Below, piece by piece: positions 1-13,180 of a stretch of DNA of 64,000 nt. A program made the position numbers and the translations under genes. The stretch is taken from positions 182,258-246,257 of the forward strand of contig LUCM01008502.1 in assembly GCA_008360955.1 (NCBI GenBank), written 5' to 3'. A model generated the notes under the pieces. That model had not been told where the DNA came from. It worked only from the letters and a program-made list of their open reading frames with translations, and made no database searches. This DNA comes from Fasciolopsis buskii (Eukaryota; Platyhelminthes; Trematoda; Plagiorchiida; Fasciolidae). How positions within the stretch are numbered: the stretch's first letter is position 1; each line of letters starts with the position of its first letter.

Positions 1-3000
1 CCCCCTGAAAGCCCACACACAGAAATCATCAACTAATTCTCTGTAATCTAGCGACCTAGGCTAGGGGCTTTGTGACTGACCTCAAATATTGAAACCAGTA
101 ATTTTGGATCACATGGTCAATGTGAAACTTCAGTATTCCGTCAGTCTTGCGCCGTTCTGGAGAATGTGAATATTCATCTGATGCATAGTGGAAATGCGAT
201 CATGTGCAAAATTTACGTGCAAGTGACCCAGTGCAGTCGGATTACGGCTTCGTTGTTGCCTACATACGCAAGCAAACTCCCAGAAGCTTGGCGGCATATG
301 AACGACTGGTTCATAGATAAATGCCTCGAATCCCATCAATCCGAAGATATTCCCCTAGTCATGATTCTTTTCGACTTATGTATAAACATATGACCTATAT
401 ACCTGAACAAACGTGTCTTCCAGTTGTCTTGGTCAAATAGTGTTTAGTAATTTTCAAATGATCGGTTCTTTGTTAGAATTATTCTGGGGTTTGATCCGAC
501 ACTGTGTTCCTCCTATTTGTCTGACTTGTTCGTTTGAGTACTACACGGGATTTTCTTCAGCGAAGATTGTTACAGTTTTTGCACCTGCAAATGCTGAATA
601 ACCGTTCACAGTCGATGCGCACGACTGCTAACTAGCAATGCATAACTCTGGAATTATTTTTTTACTGCCTCCTAATCCATTATCATTCAGTATCACGAAG
701 TTTGGTGAACTTAGACTCAAAATGCAGTCGAAACGATATCTGGGTTGAACACCGGTTAGAACCACATGCCTACCATCCATAACATTGCCTAAGACTAGGA
801 GGTGAATTATCCAGACAAGTTTGCATTACTAGAACAAAGCTGACTCTTGGCAAAAGCTCAAATCACATGAAAGATGAGTGAACTTTGGTCTACGATAAAC
901 TGACAAATATGTGTCAACTTAATTATAGATAGAATACTCAGAGAACAAAATAGTACCATTACATTGGATGGGTGGGTCACAGTAACCACGTAAGGACATG
1001 GGACACCTCGTAGAACGGTCACGACATTTCAAGAGAATGCAATTGTTGTATCGACACTTCGGGATAATTAATAAGTCAATGAAAATGTGTGAAGTTTACT
1101 ATCAAGCGCACACACACAGTCAGACAGTAATTGACGCGAAATGGAAGTTGCGAGCATGATTTTTTAAGGATCCTAGGTATGCATAAGTTAGTTAAGAGAT
1201 AAATACTCACATGAGGTCGCCGCGATGTGGACGTGTTCCCTACTGGAGTTGTTTTTCGCCCAACGAAAAGTGAAGTTTAGTGAAGCCGATCATCCCTTCG
1301 TCTTCCACACAACCGACCAGCCAAGTAACGGAAAAACAACCGGCTGAAATATTACGCTCTTAATAGGCCGCTTAATAGACAAGGTTCCTGCAATCGGAAC
1401 TACTGAGAATTGTAAGAGATGCTGTCGACCTAGGTCTGTCAACAGGGAATCTGTTACAAACAATGGTGGTGACAACATTGTGAACTCCTGGGCCACATTT
1501 CTAGGTTTGTGAATCACGGACTTTTTAACAGCGGAGCAAATGGAACGAAAGTAAAAAAAATGATTTACTCCTGATGTTTAGGACACAAGTGATGGAACAC
1601 TTCAGAGTTCACTTGCTGAGGTGGGAAAGTATGAGGTTCTGTTTCATTCATTCCGTTGACATTGTTCACTTTACTAAGGTCAGTTGTTGCGATATGTTAA
1701 TGCTCGCAGTAATACAAACTACGAACTTCCGCTTTTTTCTCCATCCTCATGGCAAACAAGTTTGGTCTACCTGCTGTGAGTTAACAACGACCTTCGGAAC
1801 ACATGTACCCATGGACCACAAATCCATCTTCTGTCGGGTATCTGAAATCAAGGAAAAGGTATTGAGTTGCCTTAGCAAAGTATGCTGCAAATCAACCCCT
1901 TTGATCAGGGAATACTGGACAGAGAAAATTAGTTTCTAATTCACCAGTTTTAAGCGACTTCGTTGTGGATTTTTCCTCGTTGGGACATTACGTCAAAAAA
2001 GATTAACGAATACCTCACCACCTTGAAAGTTCTGTCACTCCCTGGGACTTAGCTTCGTGGGTAGCCGTTTGTGGTCGATGACATCATTTAGTCTTTGACC
2101 CGTCTCGTTTCTTCAAGTTTCTCGTTAGTCAGTACACAAAATCTCAGAGATGTGAACCGGCCTGTGTCCAAAATATTGTTATGAGTGGACCTGAACAACT
2201 TTTGTCCTGAGCGAAAAGTATCGTCACAGCTGGCCACCAAGAGGTCGTTTTTCTTACGTTAGCAGGCGGGAAACAGGCCCTCCAAAATTCCGGCCTGTCA
2301 TCGGAGAGCAATGGAACTACCGCAGCCAGTGTTAACGTTTGGATATGACCCCACGGTTATGAGAAAATATTGGTGCAGCAAATTTTCTGCCCCCGTGTAT
2401 AAATGTGGGGATGCTTAAGACATTTGGATCACCTATTTTGAAACGCATAATTTCACTCCCCAGTTTACAGTAATACATTTGCATCGATTTGTGGTAACAC
2501 GAGAATCAAGCACATTTGAACCCAGATTTTTGGTTTTGTGATTCACTTACCACAAAACAGGCGAAATGTTCCTGATTTTGCATCGTATGCGGAGCAGGTA
2601 AAAACTACTCGCGTTCCATTCCATATCGTTACCACGTTCACTTGAACTTTTCAGGGGACTTAGTTCATTTTACGCCATTTTCTGCCACCCGGTTTATATC
2701 GATATCAATTCATTCATTAGACGGTGAATGATTGCGTTGACCAACGTTCACCCCGGGACTAATCTGGCCGAGTAAATCGTGAGGTCATTGTGTAGGTGAT
2801 CTGACCAAACTTAACTCAGTCCAGGGATTCAGATTCCGTTGCACATTTGTTAGGTTGCACATGATGACGTAACCCTGAATGAGCCGTAAGTAATACATGC
2901 ACACAAAGTCAACGTCTGAGTTTTGTGATGCGAACAGGAGATTTTCACTCGCTCGCTAATCAAGTTTTATCTTGTGTCGATGCCCATGCAAGTTATCTTT

Positions 3001-4098
3001 TACGTTAACCAGTTTCACAAGTCGACGCTTCCGTCGCTGTCATGAATGGATCACAGGATGTTAATGGCTGGACGTTTTATTAGGTCCTCTAGTGATACTA
3101 GTGCTGAACAAGGATCATCTGGATCTCTCTCAGTCCTTTACTGCCGACCTGCATCGGGACTTTAACGGTCAGCAGACTGGAATGACTCCTCCGGGAACTT
3201 TTAACTGAACACATTTAATGGTGTGAATTCACCTTCCTCTTTATGAAAGCGGGTCATGACCAGGAAGATAGATTGATTTCATATGGAGCTGACTTGTGAC
3301 AGCGTAAGACAAATATAATGGGCTTTTTGCTCAATTTCGTGGGATTTATGGAACTGGATTCAACCACCGTTTAACGCAATTGTCTACCTTTGTTCAGCCG
3401 TGGGCACACATTGACCAAGTGTTTAACATATTAAAGCTAATTGGATATCCATACAAATCTAAAAATATCGAGTGAGATAAAAGCAATTAGGGCTAAGAAA
3501 CTCTGTCCATCTATGGTCATATGACCCTATGTAAAAACGGTTCTGAACTATGAGTGCGATTAACTATCTGTAATCCGCAAAGTTTTATTAGAAGGCCGTC
3601 AAAATAAAGTTCCATCAACATCACTTTCCTTCAGGAATATAACATGTATTGTGGTGTTAGTACAGTGAGTATTCCATCACCTGATACATGATCGCGGTGG
3701 CAGGGATATACCTAGTGGCCTGCCCCAGTTGGTGACACCGGAACATGTAGCGACAAGGTGAAATAGCTAGCCAGATGACCATAAGCTTCTGTCTATCACC
3801 AAATTTAACACTAGGGTGGTGAACGCGCAACCTAAGAGAACCAGAACTACAGTGAAAAATTATTAGCTCTTTAAGTTCTTACTGTAATTCATCAAAATTA
3901 TGTAACTGTTCCAGATCGGGCCTAAGTTTCCCATGGTTTCTCCTGCTTTATCTGAATGCTGAACGTCGTTTAACGGCTTATGATCGCAAGGATTTTTTAC
4001 AGGAACAGAGCGAGGAGGCGTCCGTACCGACCGTTCCTTGCAATGACATCGATTAATTATGTCTTTCGAACTCCCGTTTATCCCATTCATTGTTTTTG
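1..4098. other. Gene-poor stretch, nothing recognised
   Basis: No recognisable gene, repeat family or RNA gene was seen. The longest open frame (1574-1939, plus) would encode 121 residues but has no familiar motif, no good splice borders and a composition expected by chance. The stretch is moderately AT-rich with short homopolymers, consistent with intergenic or intronic animal DNA. Confidence 0.6.
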
Positions 4099-4205
4099 AC
4101 GGTGGTCAAGAGGTAAGCGCCAGAGTCAGCCAAATTCCCCCCCTCACCTGACAGCCCTCTGATGGTCGCCACCGCTCTCCTGAAAATGATATATATTATG
4201 GTTTC
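4099..4205 (+). repeat. tRNA-derived SINE, family A, internally deleted copy
   Basis: The copy begins with a tRNA A-box-like block (GGTGGTCAAGAGGTAAG) and then passes directly into the family's 3' body, which reads like CAGCCCTCTGATGG and CCTGAAAATGATATA. The B-box half of the tRNA region is missing. The same body occurs in the copies at 13049-13180, 15181-15336 and 16915-17075. The loss of the B box means this copy should not be transcribed by RNA polymerase III. Confidence 0.6.
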
Positions 4206-4682
4206 GCCAACAGAGTAAGCAGGAAAAAAGAAAGCAACATCTCATTGTTTGAACGCCGATAAAAGATCAGTGATCTGTGAGAATTCACCGTATTATCATA
4301 TGACTTGGACAGATGTGTTCTAGTGACTAGTCTTATACGCAGCAAGGATCAGTAGCTACGTGGACATGGACCATATACTCTCAGTTGATCATTCCGAACC
4401 ACTGCTCAGATGAAGGCTTTAAATATGCTGAAGGTGTTTTGCTTATGCTTGAATAGCCATAGTCATATTAATACATGAAACGACAGTGTGGAATTCGCCG
4501 GATAGCACTAAAACACGCATACGAACTGCTAAAGGATACTGGAATTACTCTGACACAAATCACACAACTGAACGCAATGAAAAGAGCACGACAGCTGAAA
4601 GACACGTTGAGATTTATTACAAAAATCATGGTGATATATGAATTACGAAGAATTGTGAGGGGCCGATTCTTTTAATTTTTCA
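4206..4682. other. Short unassigned stretch
   Basis: A 66-codon open frame (4475-4675, plus) is lysine/arginine-rich and has no recognisable motif. Nothing else is visible here. Confidence 0.5.
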
Positions 4683-4820
4683 TGGCTGATTTTCAGAGAG
4701 AAGGCTGGAAGGAACGGATGGCTGCCCGATGGAGAATTTGACCGGAGGTGGGAGGATTCGAACCCGCCACCCTCACACGCAAACGCCACGATCTTACCCG
4801 TCTGACCACCGCCGATACTC
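4683..4820 (-). repeat. tRNA-derived SINE, family A
   Basis: Read on the minus strand, the repeat starts GGCGGTGGTCAGACGGG (A-box region) and carries a clean B box, GGGTTCGAATCC, near 4751-4765. It is followed by the family body (GGGCAGCCATCCGTT and on to CTCTCTGAAAATCAG). Both internal RNA polymerase III promoter boxes are therefore present. The tRNA-like part resembles Leu/Ser-type tRNAs in its A box, but it is not a functional tRNA gene because the arms do not fold completely. Confidence 0.75.
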
Positions 4821-7800
4821 CTTGTTTGTGGGTCACCATGGTTCTGTTTCCTTGATTGTGTACATAGGCCACAGTCAAGCTGCATCACCTGGTTAACTCG
4901 AGCTTTCATCATACTTGCAAATCGTAAGTATTTATTGTCTGACTGCACTGCAGTGTGACTACGTTTGGCCTGTGTTTTCTGCCGTCACAGTGTGTTCCAG
5001 GACTTGATATGCCGTAAGTCGAACCTTGTGCCTGGAGCAGACCATGCAATAACATACTGGTAATGGTGATACAAACTACAACCGATCTTAATGGCCCACG
5101 GACAAGAATCAACAACACGCGTTGGCAGAGCTCTGACCTAATTCAAAGCAAGTGAAGAATGCAGGGGAGCCTGATATCATGTTAAGGTTTATTGACAAGG
5201 GATTTTCATAAACGATCGTTGTGCAGAAACATCACCGCGAATGCCTTTAAGCCAACAGTCTTCATGAGATGTTCGGTTCTTACTTTCGTGATTTGCAACT
5301 ATTCTCACTAATTGGTTGTAGGTACAGACGAGGACGTAGCTGTAGCAAAGTGCATCACGTGACTCCCTCGTAAACTCCCAGCAGAGAAGTTAGGGGAAGC
5401 GGATGAGTTTTGTTGTTTAGGCAGCTAAAACTTACTGGGAGGTCGCATATCGGAGAAACGGTTCTCGCGCACGGTTATTGTCTATCAGTGGGATACTTCT
5501 ACGGTGTCGGCAGGGCATAAAATTAACGACGAAAGGGGGAGTTCACATTACAATGATAAAGTCGGTCTTGCTATACGAATTCGAAATATCCGTTGCGAAC
5601 AAAAATATGTAGAGTCCACTTGGAAGCCACTTGATAGAGTCCGGTATAGTTTCAGTTTTGCCTGCCTAGACAATTGGCTAAAGAGAATTGTGGCGACGAA
5701 CTCCTGTAAAGTCCAGACATTCCACGAAGGTCGTTGATCGAAATGCACCTCGCCAATCAGGATTTCCCTAATTTCTTATACAAACTTTTGAGGTCTAAAT
5801 AAAACTCGAACATGTTTCTTAACTGTCGTGGTTTGTTTCATTTCCTTTGCTTGTGTAGCTTGAATCGGAACTGATTCATCACCCATTGGAAATTTGTTCG
5901 TTACCGTGACTGACCTAATTCCGCATACTGATTTCAATCCCAAATATTGCACGATAACCGTAGACTGTAATTGTTTAAACACCAAGTGTGGTGAGCAATT
6001 CCCTCAATAACTCAGATGTCAGGCGTACGTTATTAGATCAAGGAGCTCATTCGATCAAATATATGCTAAATTTCACTAAGCGAAGGTGGTTGAGAAACGT
6101 GTTGCCCATGCCTGCCGACCGATTCCGTCTATTTGTTCCTTTTCTCGAGGCGGGTAATAACTAGAACATATTTCAAGATGATCAGCACATGACGTGTTTT
6201 GTGGTTGCACAAAGTCTCACCGGTGAACTGTGCGGAATAAGCCGATTCCCATGACCAGGCTGGTGACCACGGAATCGTCTAAACGATGGTTAGAGAATTT
6301 AAGTGATGTGGATGACCACTTCAATCAGTGGCTTCCAATGATTATTAATGTGGCTGGTTCGATGTAATTTGTCCTATTTCTTATCTAGAGGCTTTATTTT
6401 CACCTGTATTCGATTTTGTCATATAGCAACCAGAGGTAGAACCCGTTGGTGCAAGTTTACTTTTGAACCGAATGAAATCGATTAACCTAACGACGCACAA
6501 CCACTTCCTTCTTAATACGAATCACCAAAATTCCAAACTCTAAGCGGTCCTCGGGTAATTCGAGCTCAGACTGAGCAAATGAGTCCGATAATTTAGCTGT
6601 CAAGCAACAGTTTACTGAAACTGAACATCTAGCCCTTATTCACTGTTGTTAAGTGCTATTTATGGTGATCGAAATCTTGTGGGAATCACTACTCCAAGCC
6701 AAAGGCTTCAACGTGAGATGCAGACTTTATCTATTAAATTGCTTTTTCGGCATGCTGATCAGTTTCTTAAATCCATCAATTTTAGTTAGCGAAAAAGGAA
6801 AATGGATTTTCCTGGTTTGCAGATTCCATAATCATTCAATTGTTGTTGATACTTGTGCACCTTCGGTCTGATTAAGGGTCGAAAGACAAATCACGAGGCT
6901 AGAGTTGTCCCCGATAGATTCCAATTCACACCCCGTATTTGCCAGATGCTGAAAACTCCAGACAGCGAAATAAAGATAGACCGATGTCATTCAAGTTGGT
7001 GACGAAATTATTGTCCACTCATCAGTGACCAACCAATCAATCAGATTAAATGATTTTTACCTGAGGAATAACTTCTTTAGTGTGTCATTGAGTCACGCCG
7101 TTCGTCCTACCGTTATGCAGCTCACGTATTTCAGCAAAGCATTTTATAAACCTTACTGACGGATGTGGATTGCTTTAAAATTAAAAACTACGGTGTAGCA
7201 TCGGGACTGATTGGAAATTCATTGCCTCTTCTTCTATTCTTTCTTTATCCGATGTCAGATTATTCTCACCGAGCTTTCTTGTAATGACATTGATTTTCGT
7301 CGTTGTTTGTTTTTGCTCGATACATTTACCTTCCTTTGTTTTGTTCTCGTGCTCTCTGTTCGAAATTACCTTACGGACATATGGTTTAGCCACGGTTCAC
7401 ACTGACTTAGGACGCTTTTGTTACAATCCACAGTTATTTTATCGCCCGCGTTGGTTGACAGTAGAGATTAAGTTCGTGTACATTGATTTTTGGCTGACAC
7501 GTTCAGAAAAGCGTTTCTTGGGCATGATCAAGCGTACAGATCTTGCATTTGCTTTAACCTCACGACAGGTACTTTCCATTGATTTCTTTTCATTACGCGT
7601 TCATTTTACCCAGATTTTTTTCCTATTTTTGACTACTTTTTGGCTGGATAGTGACTGAGGCCAGCTGCCATAGGTATGGTAATTATGCACACAATTTTCA
7701 ACTCACGAATAGTACCGTGGAACATGCGAACCAATCTTATTCTTTCTTGGGTTTTGCGTCAAACTGGGCTACGCGTTACTCTGAGGTTTCAGGGTCTATC

Positions 7801-9354
7801 CAGAATGTGCGAAGTCCACTACTGGGCTCACTGAGTTCTCAGTTGCTATCCACTTCACCCGGACCACGACTGGTGTGTTTGGTCCTAACATATATTTTTG
7901 CCGATTGTATGACTTTTATAAGTCATACATGATTTGTGCTTCTTACCATTTAATTAGTGTTTCGGAAAGTTTTCGTTGTTCCCAGCAGTAACGATTATTT
8001 ACAGGAGGATTCTCACAGGTTTGCAAATTGGCATTCATTCCGGTCGATGCATTCAAATATGCGGTCCAACATTTATATCGTTATTTTTTGTATATAGAAT
8101 GCAACTAATAATTATTTCTTCGTTGTAACTTTTTATGTTAAACAAAAAGATCTTCCAGTTGTTCAAAATTCTGCTAGCAACTAAGGCGAACAAACGCCAA
8201 CATAATTTTGTGCAATGGAAAAGCAAGTACTATTATTACTAAGACAAAGGAAGTGATTGCACGATTGATACCCAAACACAGTGAACTCTGTTACGTAATC
8301 GCACTGCAATGATTAGAATCTCTTTATAATTTACTAGGTTCCATTCTTAGAAAAACTGATTTTCTATCAGTTTGTAGAACCAACTGTTCTAACGCGGATC
8401 TCGTATTAAGTTTGCATGCCCTAAACATTGTGACCACTTGTGCGTCATTCTTACTCGGCTAGGTACGATTACAATACGGGAAACCCTGATACTCGACCGG
8501 TCCAACGAGAAGACATTCGGAAGTGGTGGAATGTTGAGTATATTTTTCACGGGAGCGTGCATGAGCAACCCGCAAATGGCGACCGCGCTTGGCGGTCAAC
8601 GTTCGGTTAAACAAGCGTTCCGGATGAACAAATCCATGCTCCGCTGCAAATTCTATGCCGACTGGTCAAGAAGGCAATTCGTTAATTTTCTGACATTTGT
8701 GTTTGAGTCTTAATTTGAACTACTTTTGACAATGACCCAGGAGTATAAACATATCAGTAGTATTTTGTCATCCGTTCCTCAAGTGGCAAGAACATTGAAG
8801 CAACTGCACTTACGAGGAGATCAATCGTTTTTATCAAATATCGTTCAGAATCATTTTCCTGTTGGCACCATGTTATGTCATACTGAGGTAAAATTATCAC
8901 GGTCAGTGCAAGTCCTATTTGGCATTTCATTTCTTATTGTCAAGGATACACCGGAAGCACGCCGAATGTTCTTTCAATTTAAATGATCGATCCGGTCTTG
9001 ATGTTGTACGATGAATGGTTTCGTCAAACATTTTGTTTTGTTTTGCAAATGCAATGACGGTATACATAATTTGAGGCTAAACGTTCCCCGAGTCAAACCA
9101 CTCAGTGAACGTGACAAGTGCTTTTCGCACCATCTACAAAGTTAGGAGCAGACAATCAAGAACTGTCAAGTGTCACATCTTAAACACAGCCGAAGCCGCA
9201 TCTATCCGTTTGTGTAACCCTCCTCTATGGGCTCAGAAACAATTTGTCCAGACTTTTAAACTTTCCTGGCCCACTTATCACTATCCAACAAGTGGTTTAC
9301 AACCTGATCGTGTGACAAATTGATCAATTACACATACACATACATTATTAAATT
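4821..9354. other. Gene-poor stretch
   Basis: No recognisable gene was seen. A pyrimidine-rich tract on the plus strand (about 7200-7650) produces overlapping open frames rich in Phe, Leu and Ser, including one of 124 codons, and these look like compositional artefacts. A small perfect stem-loop lies at 7907-7928 and is listed separately. Confidence 0.55.
7907..7928. repeat. Short perfect stem-loop
   Basis: GTATGACTT, a TTAT loop, then AAGTCATAC form a 9-bp perfect inverted repeat. It has no T-run that would suggest a terminator role and no neighbouring gene, and it may be chance. Confidence 0.4.
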
Positions 9355-9765
9355 TACATTTTAGTAGTAGGAGATTGAATGTTTTCATGAAATAATTCAC
9401 CACGTGATATGATCGCTCAGCTCACGATAAAGAAACCATGGAAGCAGTGTAGAGCTGTTTCATCCTTGTTAGGAATCCTGAGCAGTGCATATGGACCGCG
9501 CCCGAACTGGGACGCGAACCCGGGACGAACGATTGTGAGTCGAAGGCCTTAGCCATTACGCTACCGGGCAGGCTTTGAACGGTTTGTTCAACTTCACCCG
9601 GTTCGTGTCCCAGTTCGGGCGCGGTGGATATGCACTGCTGATGATTCCGAACAAGGATGAAACAGCTGTACAGTGCTTCCATGGTTTCTTCATCGTGAGT
9701 TGAGCGATGATATCACATGGTGAAATATTTCATGAAAACATTCAATCTCCTACTACTAAAATGTA
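9355..9765. repeat. Head-to-head SINE family B hairpin (arms about 170 bp)
   Basis: Positions 9355-9524 and 9597-9765 are inverted copies of one sequence at roughly 90% identity by eye, separated by 72 bp. The left arm plus spacer, read on the minus strand, is a tRNA-derived unit: the stem GCCCGG, the A-box region GTAGCGTAATGGCTAAGG, an anticodon stem CGA/TCG around loop CTCACAA, the B box GGGTTCGCGTCCC, and a closing TTCGGGC. The right arm starts inside the B box, so it is a 5'-truncated copy joined head-to-head. Two insertions next to each other or a fold-back event could produce this. A transcript would fold into a long hairpin. Confidence 0.75.
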
Positions 9766-9776
9766 CCAACTAATCA

Positions 9777-10133
9777 AGCTCTGTAGGTCATATCGAAAGC
9801 ATTCGTCGTACTTAGGCTACCTGCACAGAAGTCATCTATCAGTAGGGATCGATCGCTCTGAGCTAGCGGACAGTACCCGTGCAAATCAGTGACGGATAGG
9901 TGCAACATCATGTGGTGAAGTTCAACAAACCGTTCACAGCCTGCCCGGTAGCGTAATGGCTAAGGCGTTCGACTCAGAATCGTTCGTCCTAGTTCGGGTA
10001 CGCGCATCCCAGTTCGGGCACGGTGGATATGCATTGCTGATGATTCCTAACAAGGATGAAACAGCTGTTCAGTGTTTCCATGGTTTCTTTATGGTGGATT
10101 GATCGATGATATCACATGGTGAATTATTTCATT
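9777..10133 (+). repeat. SINE family B, long copy with 5' extension
   Basis: The unit is about 360 bp. It opens with a 5' block starting CTGTAGGTCATATCG and then has the tRNA-like region near 9940-10030, with A-box region GTAGCGTAATGGCTAAGG and anticodon loop CTCAGAA. It ends with the tail shared with the hairpin at 9597-9765 (CAAGGATGAAACAGCTGTTC through CACATGGTGAA). The same order occurs in reverse complement at 25855-26204, so the 5' block belongs to the repeat and is not flanking DNA. The B-box area is slightly scrambled by a small duplication of the GTTCGGG motif. Confidence 0.7.
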
Positions 10134-12821
10134 CTTAGAGTTGTTAACTGATGTGACGGCAAACCAGCAATTTCACTTGATCCATCTCCAACCTTATTTA
10201 ATTTTGTGTATTATGTATTGACGTGAGTAGGAATAACTGAAAACGAGCTTGTTCGCCACGTTGTGTTGTTCTCAATGTGTTCTGTGGGATTTTTCAAACA
10301 TTTAGTAGCAACCCAAATCAGAGTACATTGATGCAAGAATAGTGATAGCATAAAACTGAGGGCCTTCAGCTCATGTGACACAAATTAGGAGGAAGAAGGA
10401 AAAGTTAAATCAATTTGGCTGGACAGAACTGCCAGGAGATCCAACCATGTTGATTTGAAATGTTTGAACTCAAGAGATTTCATCGAAGTGTCGTTTCACA
10501 CTGGGATAGTTATCAGTCATCCCGAATAAGACTTGTAACGAAAATTCTGTTATCTCGCACCAAATTAAATTCATAAAATGGTGACTACACAAACACACAC
10601 AAGTAAGGGAAAGGACAAACTGCAAAACATGTCAAATCTAAGGGGCCTGTTTCATGTGATTGATCAGGCTGTACAATTACCACAGTGAATATGATGCTAT
10701 GGTAGACAAACTCTGTCCTGTCATTAGGCTGGAACACAACTGGAGATCAAAGTTTCCACACCAATACAGGGAAAATAACTAGGTTACCACTAAAACCCGA
10801 AGAAATCCACCAAAAATTTCCGTTTCACTTACCAGCAAGGAAGGGTGTCAGTTGTGTAGCCTACTGGGGACAGTAAGCAGCAGTGAATCACCAACAACGG
10901 ATGAATTTTGTGGCGTCATCTAATACGGCCAAAATTTTGGCGGGAGCCCAATTTATGAGTTCTACAAACTAGATGCACGGAAAGGTTGACATTCAACTAA
11001 CGGTAACCAGTTCACATTGTCCATACCATATAAGTACCTGTATTATAAATGATATGATGAATGAAAATAACCGCTGTCATAATGCCGGGACAATGACCGT
11101 GGATGTGCCTAAATTGCATCCCGTGACCAGTTGAAAATTTGCGTGGCGAATGGGTATGCTTTCGGATTCGTCAACCACTGATGACCTTCTGACTCGTGGC
11201 GCCACAATTGTTACACAGAATGCGCATCATGGGAACGTACGCCGCGAAGCACGCAGAGGTAATGTGTTAGTCGTTGACGGCAGCGTGAGCTTTCATGAAG
11301 GAAATAAGATAATACTTGATCATCGGGTTTTCATCGTTACTTGAACGATTAGTTTATTAGGGTGTGCTTTCATGAGCGACTGCCACAGCGAGGCAGATGA
11401 ACCGGTCCTACTTGCTCCATGTCCCAAATATGCACTCTGGGCACCCTCCCAACTGAACTCAAGCACGTGCCTATTTGGTCTAGCAACATTAGGTCTTGCA
11501 TAATGGATTATGCTATCCGGACATAAGTATACCTCGTTCCAACTGGTAGGTTTTAATGCTGAATTGGACTGCCATATGTTTTAAGTGTTCCTAATTTATA
11601 AACTTGTGCTGTGGGTGTTACAACAGTTAACGAAAAATTTTCGAACGAACAATTACGAAAATAGAAGTGATTCCATTAAAGAAACTTCGTGGTCACGGTT
11701 GCTTTTGTTTTTAGCAGAGATGTCAGTAACTAACTCCTCAGCAGTCTGACTGTCCCGGATTGTATCTTTCACCCATCGAATCACCCTCAAATGGACTGAA
11801 ATACCCATACTGAGTTTCTTAAATTAGGAGGTGGGCGAAGAGTGAACTTTACAACAATATCTTCGTTTGAGATGCATGCTCATCTGCACTTCGTTGCTAC
11901 CCTGTGGGCCAATAGCAAACGTCCAACACTAAAGGTTTCACGAAAATGTCACGATTAAAAATGGTCAGTGCTACCGTAGTCAGTGCCATAGAGCCGGTAG
12001 TTTATCCCGGCTGGTTCTCACTCCGTTAATTGGTACTCGTATATGCACGAAAATTGTAGTGCTTGGCCTTGTATATCTCCTTGATGTCAATGCCCAAGTA
12101 ATTGTTGATTTTAACATGCACCTGTATTGGTAGAAGCTGCCGTCTTTTTCACCTGAATGCGTACACTGACATCCTGGGCCACACAGTTACTCTTCCGGGC
12201 AAGAGCAAACTACCATTTCGTCATTCTTCGATGTGCCCAAAAGGTCGATTGTCTGGAACCTACCCAGAAAAAAATTAGCATAGAAAGCTGCTTAGTACAT
12301 GCTGTTTCTCTTCTGATTTTTGATCGTTCATCCATCAGTCATAGTGACCTCCGTCCTCGAATGCTTAATTTTGCCTTTAATGTAATATAATACCTTTTAA
12401 ATCTCAAGTTGATCAGTCCATGCTGTTATTTCTTTGTATAATGATGCCCAACAAAATGAACAGACGTCTACTGATCTTTGCAATAACTGGATGCAATGTA
12501 TAAAACGAGAGTCTATTCTACGAACCTGAATCTAGTAGCCGGAAGTGGAGAAACGCAAGATCTAATGGAAAAGAAACACACACCTATTTTTACAATACCC
12601 CATTGTTATCAGTATTATTGTTAACTCTAATTAGGAGGGGTTAACGAATACAATCAGATTATTTGGGAACAGTACGGCGATATACGTGGCGGCAAAGGTA
12701 GAAGGAGGCCGGTCGTTCTATAATTTTGCATTCTGCAACGGTCCAATTTCGGACATACGCGTGCGGAAAATTGGTATTAATAGTGGTTAAAAAAGATTGA
12801 AAATAGATCCGAAGCAGCAAG
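10134..12821. other. Gene-poor stretch
   Basis: No recognisable coding region or repeat was seen. Open frames at 11150-11344 and 12157-12390 (plus) lack motifs and convincing splice borders. Confidence 0.55.
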
Positions 12822-12913
12822 ATGCCTTTGGTTCTTCCAAACAAACTTTTGTGTGGTGATCCAATTGCCGAGTTTGCACGATTCAACTTCCTGTTTGGTC
12901 TGTTTGTGCGTTG
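12822..12913 (+). CDS. Possible short coding exon, unassigned
   Basis: An ATG-started frame begins MPLVLPNKLLCGDPIAEF and runs into a strong 5' splice consensus, TTG|gtatgt, at 12913/12914. This would give 30 codons plus two bases. The peptide ends in an aromatic, leucine-rich run that could be a signal anchor. No second exon was found, and the frame stays open to 13028. The evidence is one good donor and a plausible start, so this is weak. Confidence 0.22.
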
Positions 12914-13048
12914 GTATGTATTGAAACATGGAATAGTCTTTTCTTTTGAGTACATTGGAAGATATTTTCGAAATCGTACTATCGGTCCTCTACCATTGAA
13001 TATGACTGTTGATGGGGTTTGGAACTAGTGAACGTTAGCTTATTAGTC

Positions 13049-13180
13049 CGGCGGTGACCAAGCGGATAAGGTCGCGGCGTTTGGAAGTGAAGGTTGCAGC
13101 CAACTTCCCCACTTGGCAGCCCTCTGTAGGCCGCGGGCCCCTTCCTAAAAATGATGTACATTGTTACTTCATTAATAAAA
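13049..13180 (+). repeat. tRNA-derived SINE, family A, B box lost
   Basis: The copy begins GCGGTGACCAAGCGGATAAG (A-box region) and has the complete family body: CCCACTTGGCAGCCCTCTG, CCTAAAAATGATGTACA and a TTCATTAATAAA 3' end. The sequence between the anticodon region and the body is shortened, so the B box is absent, as in the copy at 4099-4205. The 3' end gives the boundary of the family consensus. Confidence 0.75.

Noticed and set aside
1574..1939. 121-codon open frame
   Set aside because: It has no recognisable domain, residue pattern or splice border, and nothing supports coding beyond length.
4741..4815. Functional tRNA gene on the minus strand
   Set aside because: A and B boxes are present, but the arms do not form a full cloverleaf and the sequence continues into the SINE body seen at four other places.
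7284..7658. 124-codon frame rich in Phe, Leu and Ser
   Set aside because: It lies in a T-rich tract where several frames are open, with no motif or splice support. Compositional artefact.
9355..9765. CRISPR array or inverted-repeat DNA transposon (MITE)
   Set aside because: There is no regular short repeat-spacer structure. The arms are explained by two head-to-head SINE copies, and no transposase or terminal target duplication is evident.
9941..10020. Functional tRNA gene on the plus strand
   Set aside because: Same reasoning: tRNA-like head of SINE family B, with a disrupted T-arm region and a repeat tail.
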